Assembly: GCA_903917705.1 (NCBI GenBank)
Contig: CAIXBQ010000131.1
Coordinates: 1-64,000, forward strand
Length of the DNA stretch: 64,000 bases
Direction of reading: 5' to 3'
From: an uncultured Verrucomicrobia subdivision 3 bacterium
Lineage (GTDB): Bacteria > Verrucomicrobiota > Verrucomicrobiia > Limisphaerales > UBA11358
Shown here: positions 62,346 to 64,000 of the stretch, in pieces
How positions within the stretch are numbered: the first letter of the stretch is position 1
How the letters are laid out: each line of letters opens with the position of its first letter
Translations under genes and position numbers: made by a program
Notes under the pieces: model-generated
Databases searched by the model: none
The model's input: only the letters and a program-made list of their open reading frames with translations
Told to the model about the DNA's origin: nothing

Positions 62346-64000
62346 ATGGATTCTGTAAAAAACTTTGCGCCGCCGGAAGCCCGGCTGCATTTTCTCGATT
62401 ACTGGCGCGTCATCCGCATCCGTAAGGCGATCATCATCACGGTGTTTCTCATCACCGCCATCATCGCCACGGCGGTCACGTTCATTTTGCCCGAATCCTA
62501 CGCGAGCACTTGCCGCATCAAGGTGGAAAACGACTTTACCGACAATCTGGGCTCGGGCTCGGTGACGCCTTCGCAAATGCCGTATGATCCCTATTTCATC
62601 CAGACGACGTTTGAAATCATGCAGTCGCAGTTGGTCTTGAGCAACGTCATTTCGGCCATGAACCTGAATGCCGAGTGGGGACGGAAATATTTCAACGGCG
62701 AGACGCTCAAGACCTCGGAGACCATGAGCATTCTCAAGGGCCGCATGAGTCTGGCTCCGGTGCGTAACACCAAGCTCATTGCCATCACGGTCTATAGCGA
62801 CGACAAGAATGAGGCGGCGCTAATGGCGAACGCCATCGCGGCCGCTTACAAGACCTATCGCATTGAATCGCGGCAGCAGGTGGTGTCCAAGGGGTTGGAA
62901 ACCTTGAAGGACCAGTATGCGATGGAGGAATCGCAGATCCAGACGAACCAGGCCAAGGTGGACCAGCTTCGGAAAGCTCTTGGCATCAACGAGACCATGG
63001 GCTCCGCCGGCCCGGTCCCGACGCTGGACGATGCGGCCCTGCAAAGAATCCATGAAAACCTCCTCGAAGGGGAGCAGACCTATAAGCAGTCGCTGGCGCT
63101 GCTGAACGAATTGAAATCGCAGGACAAGGACAAGCTCCGCGACGTCCTGCCCCGGGCCTACCCGGATTCGGCTTTGTCCAGCATGTTGGATCAGTTGCAT
63201 GAAGCGCAGCGGAAAAAAGCTTCGCTCGTTATTGATTATTCCATTAGCAACAACATCGTCGCCCGGGTTCAGACGCTCATTGACACGCTCAACCAGCAGA
63301 TTGACGACTGCGTGGCCGGCATCATGATCGGCATCACCAGCACGGTGAATTCAAAAAAGGCCGCCCTAGACGCGCTGACGGAGAAAGTCGCGGAAGCCAA
63401 GACTAACGATCTGATGGAGGCCGCCCGGAATCAGCCCTATTACGATTCCAAGCGTGACTTGGAGCAGCGCCGGGACATGCACAAGCTGCTTTATTCCAAA
63501 ATCAAGGCGGAAGAACTCGACATTGCCATGCCCAAAACCTTCATGGTGCAAGTCACTGATTCTGCCGAACCCGGTAAGGCTCCGGTCAAGCCCAACAAGA
63601 CTGTCAACATTGTCCTCGGCCTCATTTTCGGCATCATCATGGGCATCGGCCTGGCGTTTTTCATCGAATATCTCGACACCAGTGTGAAGACCATTGACGA
63701 CGTCGAACGCACGTTCCAAGCGCCGGTGCTTGGCGTCATTCCCCAAAATATCGGTTACCTCCTTGAAGAAGGCACCGAAAGCAAACATGCCGAGGCCTAT
63801 CGTGTGCTCCGCACCAACCTCCTCTTTTCCCGCAAGGACGACAAGCTCAACACCATCGTCGTTGTCAGCGCCGGTGCCGGCGAGGGCAAGTCCACCACCA
63901 CCATCAATCTTGCCACCGTGTTCGCCCAGGCCGGCAATCGCGTGTTGATCGTGGATTCCGACCTGCGCCGCCCCACGCTCCACAAGCTGTTCAAGGTCGC
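62346..64000 (+). CDS. Wzc-like polysaccharide co-polymerase/tyrosine autokinase (partial)
   Basis: Truncated by the window end, so the ORF track omits it; ATG 62346 begins MDSVKNFAPPEARLHFLDYWRV. The first membrane helix (IIITVFLITAIIATAVTFIL) opens a Wzz chain-length domain with coiled-coil periplasmic part (EAQRKKASLV, QRRDMHKLL), then a second helix (IVLGLIFGIIMGIGLAFFIEY). The cytoplasmic kinase starts with VVVSAGAGEGKSTTTINLA (Walker A) and VLIVDSDLRRPTLHKLF (Walker A'). At least 551 codons are visible. It controls polymer length and export; the usual C-terminal Tyr cluster lies beyond the window. Confidence 0.95.
   Translation, partial: MDSVKNFAPPEARLHFLDYWRVIRIRKAIIITVFLITAIIATAVTFILPESYASTCRIKVENDFTDNLGSGSVTPSQMPYDPYFIQTTFEIMQSQLVLSNVISAMNLNAEWGRKYFNGETLKTSETMSILKGRMSLAPVRNTKLIAITVYSDDKNEAALMANAIAAAYKTYRIESRQQVVSKGLETLKDQYAMEESQIQTNQAKVDQLRKALGINETMGSAGPVPTLDDAALQRIHENLLEGEQTYKQSLALLNELKSQDKDKLRDVLPRAYPDSALSSMLDQLHEAQRKKASLVIDYSISNNIVARVQTLIDTLNQQIDDCVAGIMIGITSTVNSKKAALDALTEKVAEAKTNDLMEAARNQPYYDSKRDLEQRRDMHKLLYSKIKAEELDIAMPKTFMVQVTDSAEPGKAPVKPNKTVNIVLGLIFGIIMGIGLAFFIEYLDTSVKTIDDVERTFQAPVLGVIPQNIGYLLEEGTESKHAEAYRVLRTNLLFSRKDDKLNTIVVVSAGAGEGKSTTTINLATVFAQAGNRVLIVDSDLRRPTLHKLFKV

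Noticed and set aside
1-64000. CRISPR array, tRNA or rRNA genes
   Set aside because: The tandem repeats have no unique spacers, and I saw no tRNA-like or rRNA-like conserved segment in the intergenic gaps.

Overview
This GC-rich 64 kb window looks like a chromosomal segment of a Verrucomicrobiota bacterium, probably near the Pedosphaera/Limisphaera lineages. The evidence is a pseudopilin with an H-x9-DG-type C-terminus, an exosortase/EpsI pair, secreted proteins with a 'SADLQTW...FYRV'-type C-terminal module, a very large glycosyltransferase cluster, and simple repeats that also run into coding sequence. The lineage is inferred from gene content; no rRNA or tRNA gene was seen.

Layout. 1-0.8 kb: no recognisable gene, a long hairpin and a degenerate 21-bp tandem repeat. 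0.8-2.9 kb: a cobalamin riboswitch with a downstream intrinsic terminator, then a secreted protein translationally coupled to a pseudopilin. 2.9-6.2 kb (minus): folP, cdaA, a 50-aa remnant-like cdaR and glmM, linking folate synthesis, c-di-AMP and peptidoglycan precursors. 6.3-50.7 kb: an exopolysaccharide/glycoconjugate locus with UDP-xylose synthase, an initiating sugar transferase, EpsI and exosortase, WecG, many GT2/GT4/GT9 enzymes, several GT39-like membrane proteins, methyltransferases, a sulfotransferase-GT2 fusion, a flippase, a ligase/polymerase and an acyltransferase. NAD synthetase sits inside it.

Within this locus, 42.2-46.8 kb is the most interesting unit: FkbH-like protein, acyl carrier protein, SGNH protein, a 43-aa microprotein and an MBOAT, all overlapping or nearly so, followed by a VOC protein. 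The microprotein is absent from the ORF track. It has one membrane segment and ends in AVYQGF, matching the C-terminal tyrosine acyl-shuttle motif known from DltX. The unit therefore resembles a Dlt system in which FkbH/ACP would supply the acyl group, possibly glyceryl, for a polysaccharide.

50.8-60.7 kb: housekeeping and accessory genes (NUDIX, two hypothetical proteins, rsmA, a class III aminotransferase carrying a repeat insertion, queE, a subtilisin-like secreted protein, thiD, polX), with a 42-bp minisatellite and tandem hairpins. 60.9-64 kb: an outer-membrane beta-barrel protein, a strong terminator, and the start of a Wzc-like polysaccharide co-polymerase/tyrosine autokinase cut by the window end, which suggests polysaccharide-export genes continue beyond the window.
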